Of a stretch of 64,000 bases of DNA, positions 37,531-48,358 are shown piece after piece (within the stretch, counting starts at the first letter, position 1; the number at the start of each line of letters is the position of its first letter). Below the pieces are notes generated by a model. It made no database searches and was not told the DNA's origin. It was given only the letters and a program-made list of their open reading frames with translations. Both the position numbers and the translations under genes were made by a program. The stretch comes from Linum tenue (lineage: Eukaryota; Streptophyta; Magnoliopsida; Malpighiales; Linaceae): positions 53,588,066 through 53,652,065 of the forward strand of contig CAMGYJ010000006.1 of assembly GCA_946122785.1 (NCBI GenBank), read 5' to 3'.

Positions 37531-38030
37531 CTATTTTGAAGCTGTACTTCCTGCTATAAAGTAACGAGCATCACTTGTAATTTTTAGCAACAAAATGGAA
37601 GGAGAGCACCAATCACTATCTCCTGCAACTCTTCTGCACCTCTCGCGCCATAGATGGCTCAAAGTCAAAATCCATAGAAACCGACCAGTAATCGCCATAT
37701 CACCTGAACCACTCCAACAATCTACCTCCCATTGGAGGTGTTCCTCCCAGCTAGTGAAAGTGGGAACCACACAGTTTATCTGCTGCATAATGTGCTGCGA
37801 AATCCACATAGTATAAGAACATGAGCAGAAAAGATGCACACGTGATTCTGATCCTCTTGGACATAAAGCACACAAATCATCAGTAGTCAATCGCCAAGCC
37901 AGTAATTTGTCTTTAGTATTTATACGATCCATTACCACAAGCCAGATTAATAGTGAGTGCTTGGGGTAATACGGTTTGCCCCAAACCACTTTGCTCCAAG
38001 GAACAAACTGATGAGGAGAGCGTATTGAAT
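37531..38030 (-). pseudogene. LINE fragment, zf-RVT region
   Basis: A minus-strand frame of 152 codons (37989-37531) reads as the zf-RVT part that follows reverse transcriptase in plant L1 LINEs: 'PKHSLLIWLVVMDRINTKDK' near the start, then CALCPRGSESRVHLFCSC with the zinc-binding Cys/His pattern. Coding resemblance continues a little upstream to about 38030. Neither RT nor RNase H is present and no poly(A) end is evident. It differs from the other two LINEs in the window. Confidence 0.8.
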
Positions 38031-38128
38031 CCCAAATTGCCTTGATTGAATACCTCTTAAGAGAGGCTCCATTTCATTACGCAGGTAAATTGAACTATGA
38101 ACATTCCAATCCTATTTGCATAATTAAT

Positions 38129-39039
38129 TAGGAGTGTTCAAATGGTTACCATGGTAATTACCAAACCAAATAAGTCTAAATTCTATTAACCATAGAATAC
38201 CATATCATAACCAAACCGTCCAAACTAATACAACAACCAAATTTTCGAAACTAAAATTTAATTGGTTTGGTTAATTGGTTAACCAAAATAACCAATATAA
38301 CATCACATTATCATTAAGGGAGAAATTTTTTGGTTAGTACATCAATTCGCAATTTATATAATGAATAACATGTAACAAATACAATCATCTTACATTTGAC
38401 TCTTAAGTGATTATGCAAAGTATTAAGTATTTGTAGGTGGCCTACGGTACCCCAGGTGAAATCCGGGGTATCGTATACCTTGAGTATGAAAACTCTATCT
38501 AGACCTCGAAGTAACATGATTTTTTGATCTGATACTATACCCTAACCCTTAATGAGTGAACCCTAGGTCCTAGTTATCTAAATCATAAACTATAAACCCT
38601 AAGATGGTGCATTCATTTTTTGCCTATATTTGGGTGAATCATAACCGTCGATTATTGTTTCTAATTAAATTGATCTTGGGGTATAAGATTTAGAGAATTA
38701 AGGCCTAGATTGTGATCTTTAAGAGTTAGAGTATAGTATCATGTCCGAAAGTTCAATCAATTCAAGGTCTAGGTAGTGTTTTCATGCTCAACGTATGCGG
38801 TACCCCGTCGCCCTGAGTACCGTAGAACTCCCCATGTGTATAATATATATTAGATATATGGTTAATTACTTAACTGGTTAATTTGGTTTGATTGGTTAGG
38901 AGTGTCTGAAACCAAACTACTTAAGCCAAACAAGCTAAATTTTATAACCAAACCAATTATCCAAATTAATCATACCAAATTAACTAAATACTACCGATTA
39001 AAACGATTACTACAGTAACCACACCGTTTGAACACTCTA
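38129..39039. mobile_element. hAT-type MITE (TAGGAGTGTTCAAA ends), copy A
   Basis: A 911-bp unit runs from TAGGAGTGTTCAAATGG to CCGTTTGAACACTCTA. The flanks TAATTAAT (38121-38128) and GAATTAAT (39040-39047) match at 7 of 8 bases. The interior repeats 'aaccaaacca' and 'ggttaattggtt' words. Related copies are at 52717-53544 and 61370-61895. Confidence 0.85.
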
Positions 39040-39047
39040 GAATTAAT

Positions 39048-40434
39048 AACAGCAGGCAGGCCGGCAGGGTATGGGGCAACGGCCAGAGTGGCGGTCCGAA
39101 AGAAAAGACAGCAGCAGTGTGCGGTGATCGAGGCAGCAGTGGCTATCGCAGTACTCCCGTTGTTATAATAGTGTGACAAAATGGTTGGTTAATTAGTTTG
39201 CGGTGGAGGTTGGCTCTTCTGCTTCTCCCTCCCAAGTTCCAACCCGACCCAAATCCCTAACCCACTGCCTTGGAAATGTGAACGTACGCTACAAGGAGAT
39301 AATTTAAATTGCATACTAGAAAACCGAATCAAATATCAAGAACGACCTCAAACACGGTTGTGATTTGTTAATTGCTCTCTTAGGAGAACGGCAAAGATAA
39401 ATAAGCATGATGTATTAAGATGGTTATTAATATGTAAAGAAGTTTTAATAAACGTTAGGATGGTAGTAGAACCCGAATCCGCGGGTATCTTACCCGATTC
39501 AATTCGGTCAACGAGGGTAAAATATGCTATGACCGATTGCGGGCCGGGTTTGGATTTAAACTCGCTATACTTTTTATGGATTGAATTTGGATTTAGCCAT
39601 GTCCAACTCGTGGATACCCGCACCCAAAGTCTTCACCCTTAACTAATTAATTATAATTTCTAAACTAATTCGTCACATGTTCAATTAATTAATCATATTG
39701 TTTGTGGATGTTTATCTTTAATATTGAACAATTAGTATGAATGATTTGTGAGATAGTGTGTATGTAGTAGACAATAGTAGTGAAAACTAATGTAATTGCA
39801 TTTTTGTACATGAACCTATGGGTACCCATGAACCCGCCGGTACCCAGCAGGTTTGGTTGAGTTTTCCAAATCCAGTGGATTTTACCCCAGGTTTTTTTTG
39901 AATAAACTCTTGGGTTTGGATTTGACATAATCCAACCCAACCTGACCCATTGCCATCCAAGCATGATGTATTAAGATGCTTGAGAATGTATTTATAAATT
40001 AATAGGCTGGTATTGTATTGTTGTTGAAATAAATTGGTGGTGCTTGTAATATAAAAGGGCAATAAGATAAATTAGCCTTTTAAGTTATAAATTCCATATC
40101 TATAAATTCATGATCGAAACTACTCCACAAATAAAGGATTGTTTCAAATCCATAATGTCTTAAATCCCTGATAAATCCTTAGGTTTTTAAATCCCAAATT
40201 TTGTACAACCTTTATTTTTAAATCCAACTAGCAAACGACCCCAAATCCATCAGACAAACAATCCCATAATCTTAACTTTTAAGTTAGAGCGTTTATAATA
40301 AAAGATTGCATGACAATTAGTAATCCTCATTTTAAATTTCTATCAAACTTACTTTTACTCAAATTTAAGGAAATATTTTTCTAATAAGAAAAATGAAACA
40401 AACACTTTCGCTATTGAGACCATATGCTCTATTA
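39048..40434. other. Intergenic DNA with a degenerate hAT-like MITE
   Basis: 39456-39960 has ends TAGGATGG and TTGCCATCCAA with 'ggtacccatgaacccg' wording like the element at 31610, but no target duplication can be read. A 20-bp word 'aagcatgatgtattaagatg' occurs at 39403 and 39958. The remainder is AT-rich; 40195-40434 is the duplicated repeat described at 37070-37395. Confidence 0.5.
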
Positions 40435-41376
40435 GGCCGACTTCAATGCAAGACTCCAAATTTGTGGACCTTCATCCCCAAATTTGGAGATTGTTCCCAT
40501 TTTCTTCAATTTGGCTCCAATGCTACCCCTAACCCACCAAAAAAATTTGGGGATCTTCTTTTTTTTCTAGGTTTTGTTTACTTAAAAATGTACTTATTAT
40601 CATCTTAATATAATTTGTTCATGTTAATTTTTGTATAGTTCGTCATCATTTTTAAATACAAATTTTTTTGATACAATTTTTTCAATTCCGAGACTAAATT
40701 TTTTGGAAAAAAATGATTGGCCTAAGTTGGGTTTACACACATAATTAGTCATGTTTGTTGCTTGGTATCGATGTTGGGATGCTTTGTAATTCAATTAAAG
40801 TTGTAGTTGGGATCAATTTGTTTTGTAATTCAAGAACGCAGTTTCACTCCAATAATATATTTTCCATTTAACATCGATCTATTTTTTGTTTACATACAAC
40901 TTCAGGATAAACATAAATTTTAAATAGAATGAATTTAATTTAAGTCATCTTATCAAATAAAAGAAATTTAAAACAAAATATTAATTGAAAATTAAATACA
41001 AATCAAAGAAGCCTAAAAAATACAAAATATTAATTCAAATTATCTTAGTTAATTAGTTCTCTTAATTAATTCCTCATAATTATCAAAAAATAATTCAAAT
41101 TACCATAATTATCAACTAATTAAAAAAAATAACAGCAGCCGGCGGGCTCTCCCTTGCGAGTGCCTTGCACCACCAGCGCTGGCGGTTGTTCCGCCCAGCC
41201 CGGCACCCACTCCCCAATTATGCAACAATTGGCATTTCCTCCTCCAATCTGCCGATTGAGTTGCCGATTCTCCCCAAAATTGGCGCCCATCCCCATTTAT
41301 GGAGTCCCATTGGAGCTCCACGTCCCCAAAATTGCCCCCCCCCCCCATATTTTTGCAGGCTTTATTGGAGACAGGC
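40435..41376. mobile_element. PIF/Harbinger-like MITE in a TRIM relic
   Basis: The insertion begins GGCCGACTTCAATGCAAG and ends with the inverted form (TTATTGGAGACAGGC), bounded on both sides by TTA (40432-40434 and 41377-41379), the 3-bp duplication typical of PIF/Harbinger. The related sequence near 37298 ('gatgctctataagtatgata') represents the site without the insertion. The interior contains no recognised gene. A C13 run lies near 41334-41346. Confidence 0.75.
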
Positions 41377-41379
41377 TTA

Positions 41380-41765
41380 GTACGATATTGTCTAACTTTG
41401 AGTCAAGCTTGCCCTATTTTACTTTTGGGTTCTTTCTCAAAATCTATTATACTAATGGAGTTTGGTGAACACTTATATACAATAATCATTTCCTTGTATT
41501 TCTAAAGTGATATTTGGATTGCCGCATACAATCCTCCCCGAATAAAAGAACATAAATTTTGTGTACTCTCCTTATCAATTATCTTGATCTACTAGATACT
41601 TTATATAAATAGACTTTTGACAGAAGGATTTAGTTGATATGTCAGAGAAAACACAAATTTCAAATTCAAGGTCATGGAATGAAGGTTCATCGCTCTGCAA
41701 ATGAATCAAACTTAGATACCACTTGCTCAAACTAATTAATTCATTAGTATTATATTGTTCATTTT
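41380..41765 (-). mobile_element. Decayed TRIM relic, target of the Tat insertion
   Basis: 'gtacgatattgtctaacttt', 'ggattgccgcatacaatcct' and 'agataccacttgctcaaa' follow the order of LTR, interior and primer-binding site in the TRIM at 34235, at much lower identity. The relic's left LTR starts near 40415 and is split by the Harbinger-like MITE; its right LTR (from about 41725) is split by the Tat element at 41766. Whether DNA after 52219 completes this LTR is only weakly visible. Confidence 0.65.
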
Positions 41766-42334
41766 TGTTGGGGGCATAGGAGGTAGGGCCCAAATAAGGG
41801 GCCAAGGGGTCGCCATGGGCCGGGAGTGCGGGCCTGGCAAGGGGGATGCCCGGCCCAAGAAAGGCGAAGAGGCCAGGGCCCAGGCGGTGGGACCAAGTCT
41901 GAGGTAGAGCGCATGACGACAAAAAGGGAGCAACGGTCAGAAGCGTACGGAGGAGACACGGGGTGGGGCCATGCGCCTCGAGGGCGCAGATCGGTGTCAG
42001 AGTGTCGGGGCGCCTGGGGGGAGAAAGGTACAGTGCATTTAATGAGGTGATGACGTAGGGCGGATTTGGGGGGCACTGGTCGACCCCAGCCCGAGTATAA
42101 ATAGTGAAGTGGGTGGAGCTCATTTACTCAAGTTCCAACTTCTCTCTAAAACTTACATCTCACTTCTCTCTCTAGAAAGTTCGTTCTAACTTGGGCGTCG
42201 GAGTGCTAACGAGCCCTTGCCAAAGGGTTCGGTGCGTGCTTTCGTGTGCAGGGGGCGAACGTGGAGCGGAGACGCTGAGGAAGCGGGAGGAGCACGTGGA
42301 TCTTCCGGGGCGTAGGGCGTACGTGGCACAAACA
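41766..42334 (+). repeat. 5' LTR of the Tat element
   Basis: Contains a TATA box TATAAATAG at 42096-42104, placing the probable transcription start near 42125. Open frames on the minus strand (41575-42123) are chance frames shared by both LTRs. Confidence 0.95.
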
Positions 42335-42336
42335 AT

Positions 42337-42354
42337 TGGCGCGCCAGGAAGGGG
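42337..42354 (+). promoter_or_regulatory. Primer-binding site of the Tat element
   Basis: 'tggcgcgccaggaagggg' starts two bases after the LTR end and resembles the tRNA-complementary 'TGGCGCC...GGGGA' sites of plant gypsy elements. Which tRNA is used cannot be settled by eye. Confidence 0.7.
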
Positions 42355-42382
42355 AATATAGCCACGGCAAAGCGTCACGATT

Positions 42383-44247
42383 ATGGAAGAGGCGGCAGAG
42401 ACAGCAGGGGAGAGGAACCGCGCCCCGAATGAAGCTGGTTCGGAGGGGGCGCCCCATGCATCCGAAGAAGTGCAAGGGGGAGAAGAGGAGGCGCAGGGAA
42501 CGGCACAATCGGAGGGAGACACTCTGACCAGGGAACACCTGATCAGCATCATAGAGGAGCAGGCCCAGGCGCTCGAAGCTCTGAGGAAGAAAGTGGAGGT
42601 TCTGAAGAAAGGAGGGGACGCCGCGCCTCCCCACGGCGGAAGGAAGAGGGACCGAGAGGAAGAAGAGGAGGGAATGTCCAGCGCTTTGAGACGCACAGAG
42701 GATGCGAGTCACCCGGTCCGGCACGAGGCGCCGGACCTCGAGGAGCGCAATTCGTGGGCGCCCCGGCGCCTGGGACGCCCGTGGGGAGTGAGGCAACCGC
42801 TGACGCGAAGTATCTTGGCGGAACAGGCTAACTCAGTCATACCAGCGCTTCCCAGCTACGACGGTACATCCGACCCGGAGGACCACCTGAACAATTATTT
42901 CACCAAGATGCAGCTATACAACAGCTCGGACGCCACGCTCTGCCGAGCCTTCCCCTCGACCTTTGTCGGCGTGGTGCTGGATTGGTATCACCAGATTGAA
43001 GAGGGGAGGATCGATAGCTTCGAGCAATTTGCGGCCATGTTTTTCTCGAAATTTGCCATTCGAAAGCGCAGGAGCTTGACGATCAGCGCGTTGTTTAAGG
43101 TCAGGCAGCAAAAGGGCGAGGCGCTTCGAGACTTCTACGAGCGATGGATGTCAGTCGCGATGGCAGTCAAGGATGTCAAGCCGCCGGTCCTAGGATGTTG
43201 CTTGGACGAGTGTACCAACAGCGAGGAGCTTTGTCGAGCGCTTTCGAAGCGCGACGTGGTGTCCACGGAGGACTTGGACCGCCGGGTATAGAAGGTCATC
43301 ATGCTGGAGAAGACGTTGGCGGCGAGAAGGTTGGAACGAAGGGAGGCGCGCCACGACGAGGCGGAGGCGGCCCGGACAACCCGACCGCCCCCGCCTTGCC
43401 AAGCTCGCAGGGCTACCCACAGAATGCCCGCCGGCCCGAGCCACCGCGCTTTCCACCCAGGAGCTCAACGAACTTCACCGAGCTCAACGACACTCTGAGG
43501 AATGTTTTGCAATACGCGAGAGATAAGGGGTACCACCTTCGCTGGCCGGGTCCCATGCGGGGACGCCCGAACGAGCAAAACTTGGATAGATTCTGCGAGT
43601 TCCACCGTGAGAGGGGGCATCACACGGCCGACTGTTATCAACTCAAGTCGGAGATCCAAGGGCTGGTGGATAGGGGAATGTAGAACGACTTCGTGAAGAA
43701 GGTTGAGGATAAGGCGCAGCGAACCTTCATGGCGCAGGAGGAGAAGGTGGCGGCACCTCAGAGGAGCGTGGACGAAGAAGGAGTGGAGCGTGTCCGCATG
43801 GAGGTGCCGGGCGGGGGCGGAGAGCTGCCACCTCCTCCCTTCGATGTTGAGCCTGAGTCTGACCCCGCCTGGGTAAGGTTGACGATTGAGGCTATATCCG
43901 GCACGGTCGATCTAAGGCAGAAGTTGGAGGAGGGCAGGCGGCTGAAGTCTGCCAGCGCACGCGCGGCTGTACGGATACACTTCAACGAAACACCTGAGGA
44001 GGCGTGTCGGGTTCCGTCAGTGGAAGCGTTGGAGATCAGGGGAGTGGTTGCGGGGTGCGAGGTGAAGAGGATGTTGGTGGATACGGGAAGTTCAATGGAT
44101 GTGCTGTTCCGGTCCACCTTTGAGAAGATGCAGTTGTCGCCAAGCATCGTGAGGCCGGCGGACACGGTCCTGGTGGGATTTTCAGGGGTGCAGGCGCGAG
44201 TCGTGGGGCGCGCGAGTCGTGGGGCGCGCGAGTCGTGGGGCGCGTGA
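42383..44247 (+). pseudogene. gag: Tat gag and protease region
   Basis: From ATG 42383, gag reads to a TAG at 43288-43290 and includes a coiled-coil stretch and the retrotransposon gag core (PSYDGTSDPEDHLNNYF near 42855, LDWYHQIEEGRIDSFEQFAA near 42977). The frame shifts by one base somewhere in 43300-43450, then carries a zinc-knuckle-like CEFHRERGHHTADC near 43595, a second TAG at 43681-43683, and an aspartic protease with active site VDTGSS near 44080. A 16-bp unit is repeated three times at about 44197-44245, shifting the frame at the protease/RT boundary. In an intact element this is one polyprotein that packages RNA and cleaves itself. Confidence 0.9.
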
Positions 44248-47200
44248 GCCTACCCGTGACACTGGGGGAGGAAGAGCACCGGGTAACGCACACCGTCGAT
44301 TTAAGCATCGTGGACTGTCCATCCAACTACAACAGCATTCTGGGGCGCCCACTTTTAGCCCTGTTTAACGGGGTGGCGTCGTCATGCCACCAGGTCCTGA
44401 AATGCGTCACCCCTAAGGGGGTAGGAGTGTCAAGGGGCGAAGCGTCGCAGGAAGCACGTCTTGTCAAGAGGATGCGGATGTACAACATAGACGTGCGGCC
44501 CGAAGACTTACAGAGAGCGGAGGCGGCGGACGCGGAGATCCAAGTGCCCCTGGACGACGGGCGCCCCGAGAGGTGTGTGCGTATTTCCGCCCATACGAGC
44601 GGAGAGGCGGCCGAGTCGTTGGTAGGGTTGCTGAAGGAGTTCGCGGACCTGTTCGCTTGGAGCGCGCACGAGATGCCTGGGGTGAGTCCGGAAGTGGCGG
44701 TGCATCGCTTGTCGGTCGAGAAGGGGGGTTCGCCCTGTGCAACAGAAAAGGCGGCCGTTGTCAGAAGAAAAGGAGGAGGCGCTGCGTAGGGAGGTGAGGA
44801 AGTTGCTCGATGCAGGGTTCGTGGAGGAGGCCAAGTACACGAGCTGGTTGTCAAATGTGGTGCTGGTGCCGAAGGCGCTGGGTGATTGGAGGATGTGCGT
44901 CGACTACACAAGTCTTAATCGAGTGTGCCCATCCGATACATATCCGATGCCCCGCATTGATCAGCTGGTGGATGCGAATGCCTACCACGAGGCGTTGAGC
45001 TTCTTAGACATGTTTTCTGGCTATCACCAAATCCTCATGTGCGAGGAGGATCGGGAGAAAACCACGTTCATGACTTCCTTCGGCAATTTCCGGTACAAGG
45101 TCATGTCCTTCGGGTTGAAGAACGCGGGGGCAACCTACCAGCGGATGGTAAACACCGTGTTCCGAAGACAGATTGGGAGGAACGTAGAGGCATATGTGGA
45201 TGACCTGGTGGTCAAAAGTAAAAGGAGGGAGGACCACCTAAAAGACCTGCGCGAGACGTTCGAGACTATGCGCTCTCATTCCCTACGCCTCAACCCCCTC
45301 AAGTGCGTTTTCGGCGCGTAGGCCGGCAAGTTTTTAGGCTTCATGATCACGAAGAGGGGAATTGAGGCCAACCCGAAGCAGGTGGAGGCGATCAGGCGCC
45401 TCGAGCCCCCAAGGACGCCGAAGGAGGTGCAGAGTTTGAATGGGCGCCTGGCTGCGCTAGGGCGATTCATACCCCGGTCGGCTGACAAGGGCGCTCCCTT
45501 TTTCAGAGTCTTGAAAAGGGCGGCTCGATTCAAATGGACAGAGGAATGCGACGAGGCGTTTGAGAAATTGAAAGGACTCTTGGTATCGCCGACCGTTATG
45601 ACGGCGCCCCGAGCAGGCGAAGTGCTATACCTATACATAGCGGTGTCACGAACGGCGGTAAGCGCGGTACTAGTCTCGAGAGCGGCGGCGGATGGAGAGG
45701 AGCGTCCTGTGTATTACGTGAGCAAGGTGATGACGGGTCCTGAGACACGGTATGCGCCCATAGAGAAGGCGACCTTGGCCGTAGTAGCCGCAGCAGAAAA
45801 ATTGCGCCCTTATTTCCAGGCGTACCCCGTGGTGGTGCTCACGAACCTGCCATTGAAGAGCACCCTGGGATCCATGGACGTGGCAGGGCGCATGGTAAAG
45901 TGGGCAGTACAGATGAGCGAGTATGATATTAAGTACGCGCCTCGCCCAGCAATCAAGGCGCAAGTATTGGCTGACTTTGGGGCGAAAGGAGTGATAAGCA
46001 AAGAAGAAGGGATGAACGAAAGCTGGCAGGTCTACGTCGACGGAGCGGCCAGCCGAGTCGGAGCAGGAGCAGGAATAGTGGTCATCAACCCCACGGGCAC
46101 TATGCACGAGCTGTCGCTCCGGTTCTCCTCACTGAAAACCAACAACGCGGCGGAGTATGAGGCCGTAATAACGGGGTTGAACACGGCGCGTGAACTGGGG
46201 GCGCGAAGGATTCAGGTTCGCTCTGACTCAGCCTTGGTGGTAAACCAGCTGAATGGCGTGTTTGAGGTGAAGGAGGAGTCATTGAACGTGCACCTAAAAA
46301 GGATAGAGGGGATGCGCGCTTGGTTCGAACATGTGGAGTTCACACATGTCCCGAGGGAGGAAAATGCCCACGCAGACGCGCTGTCAAAATTGGCCACGGC
46401 TACCGACTTCGAGAACGAGAGGCACGTCATCATCACAAAGGAGCACCCGTCAGAGGAACCAATGGTGGGAGTGATCGGGGAGCAGGATAGTGAGGAGCAA
46501 GGATGGATGACCCCGATTAAGGCCTATCTGCTCCACGGAACGATCCCCGAAGACGCAAGGCAGGCGTGGCAGGTGAGGCGTAAGGCAATCAGGATAGAGG
46601 GGCAGCTGTACAAGAGTTCGCATTCGGGGGCTTACCTGAGGTGCCTCACGGAGGCGGAGGGAGAAAAGGCAATAGCGGAAGTACACCAAGGCGCCTACGG
46701 CATGCACGCAGGTGCGCGAAGTCTCGAGAAGGTGCTGTTACGCCAAGGTTATTACTGGCCCTCAATCAGAAAAGATGCCAAGAAGCATGTGGAGAGCTGT
46801 CACCAGTGCCAGATCCATTCTCATGACGTACACGTTCCGCAGGCGCCCATGCAGGGTAACGTAGGCGCTTGGCCATTCTCACAATGGGGGATGGACCTGC
46901 TGGGGCCTTTCCCTAAGGCGCCTAGGCAGATGAAGTATCTCATCGTGGCGGTCGACTACTTCTCGAAGTGGGTGGAGGCGGAGCCCTTGGCGTCCATTAC
47001 CCAAGCTCAGGTCAGGAAGTTTACGACTAAGAACATCTTCTCGCGGTTCGGTCTGCCAGAATCTATTGTCGCTGACCATAGCAAGCAGTTCGACTGCCGC
47101 CAGTTCATCGACTTCTGCGACGAAAGCGGGGTAGTCCTCTTCTTCTCGTCGGTGGCCTACCCCCAGGCCAACGGGCAGGCTGAGGCGGCTAACAATAGCA

Positions 47201-47727
47201 TCTTACATGGGCTCCATATGAGGTTACTGGAAGCCAAGGGGAGATGGGTGGAGGAGCTCCCGGGTGTGCTCTGGGCGCATAGGACGACACACAAGGTGGC
47301 AACCGGGGAGACACCGTTTGCGTTGACTTACGGTAGTGAAGCGGTTATCCCAGTGGAGATGCGCTTCCCCACGCATCGCATGGCGGAATATGAGGAATCG
47401 GCTAATGGAGAGGAGCGCATACACGATCTCGACATGCTGGAGGAGCACCGAGATATTGCTTCAGTACGAATCGAGGCCATGAAGCAGCAGGTGGCCAAGT
47501 ACTATAACCGTAAGATGCGCCCTCATCAGATACGCCTGGGCAGTATGGTGCTACGACGAGACTTCCGTCCGAAACCATGTGAGGGAAAGCTCGCTCACAA
47601 GTGGAAAGGTCCATACCGTGTTCGGGAGATGGTAGGACCAGCCACGTTCAAGCTGGAGTGCGTTGGGGGCAAGGCCATCAAGCGAACATGGAACGCGCAG
47701 AATCTCAAGGTGTACCATGGGACCTAA
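44248..47727 (+). pseudogene. pol: Tat pol: RT, RNase H, second RNase H, integrase
   Basis: 44248-44728 covers the inter-domain region after protease (VDCPSNYNSILGRPLLALF near 44310). A run of six G at 44723-44728 appears to hold one extra base; reading resumes in the next frame. RT follows with YTSLNRVCPSDTYPMPRI near 44920, FLDMFSGYHQI near 45000 and the catalytic YVDD at about 45193. A TAG at 45319-45321 interrupts before GKFLGFMITKRG. The frame is then open to TAA 47725-47727: RNase H, a second RNase H (VYVDGAASRVGAGAG near 46030), and an integrase with HHCC zinc finger (H..H near 46683-46704, CHQCQ near 46800) and DDE residues (MDLLGPFP near 46890, VADHSKQF near 47070, GQAEAANN near 47175). 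The usual Asn-Gly after the second catalytic Asp is His-Ser. Confidence 0.92.
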
Positions 47728-48210
47728 GTGGGGGACGCCTCCGAGTGACGCGGCGGCAACAAAAGGGAAGGCGCTTGTATTTTGGGTGGTAAGTGGTTTA
47801 GGTGTAAGGGGATTATTATTACTGCAAGCGCGTCGCCCCATGCGCTAGAGGAGAGTATCGTAAAGCGCCTTCCTGTTGCACCATAGGTCCGTAGCAATGT
47901 GTACCGTAAAGCGCCCTCCTTCGCGCCTTAACATTATGACAACGTTATTAGTAAAGCGCCCTACTTTTGCGCCTTAATATTGCGATAACGTTATTGGTGA
48001 AGCTATTGGTAAAGCGCCCTACTCTCGCGCCCTAAGAGTTATGATAGCCTTCGGCATAAAGCGCCCGATACAATGCGCCCACGCGGTTAGTTTCGTAAAG
48101 CGCCCAATACAATGCGCCTTGGGAATACCTCAGTCGAATTTATGGTTAAACATCGCCAGGCATGAAAGCGCCAAAGAAAGGCGTACGCATAAAGTGAAAT
48201 AACTTGATTC
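47728..48210. repeat. Degenerate 'taaagcgcc' repeats downstream of pol
   Basis: The word 'taaagcgcc' recurs at least six times between 47873 and 48110, with 'cttttgcgcctta' type spacers and variable spacing. Such repeats between pol and the antisense gene are usual in Tat elements. Confidence 0.8.
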
Positions 48211-48358
48211 GAAAACGCAAACAGGTTCATTACAAAAGTAAGCAGAGATTACATCCAGGAAAATCTACGGCAAAAAGCAACCATTACACATTGGCTCACT
48301 CTTCCTCACTCTGCACCGTCCCCTCCGGTGTCCCCTGCCGACCGAGGGAGTGCCCCTC

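Noticed and set aside
41575..42123. 182-codon minus frame also found at 51416-52003
   Set aside because: Both are the Tat LTR read backward.
42172..42796. Minus frames overlapping gag
   Set aside because: Shadow frames in GC-rich coding DNA.
45670..46107. Minus frames within pol
   Set aside because: Shadow frames opposite a clear pol reading frame.
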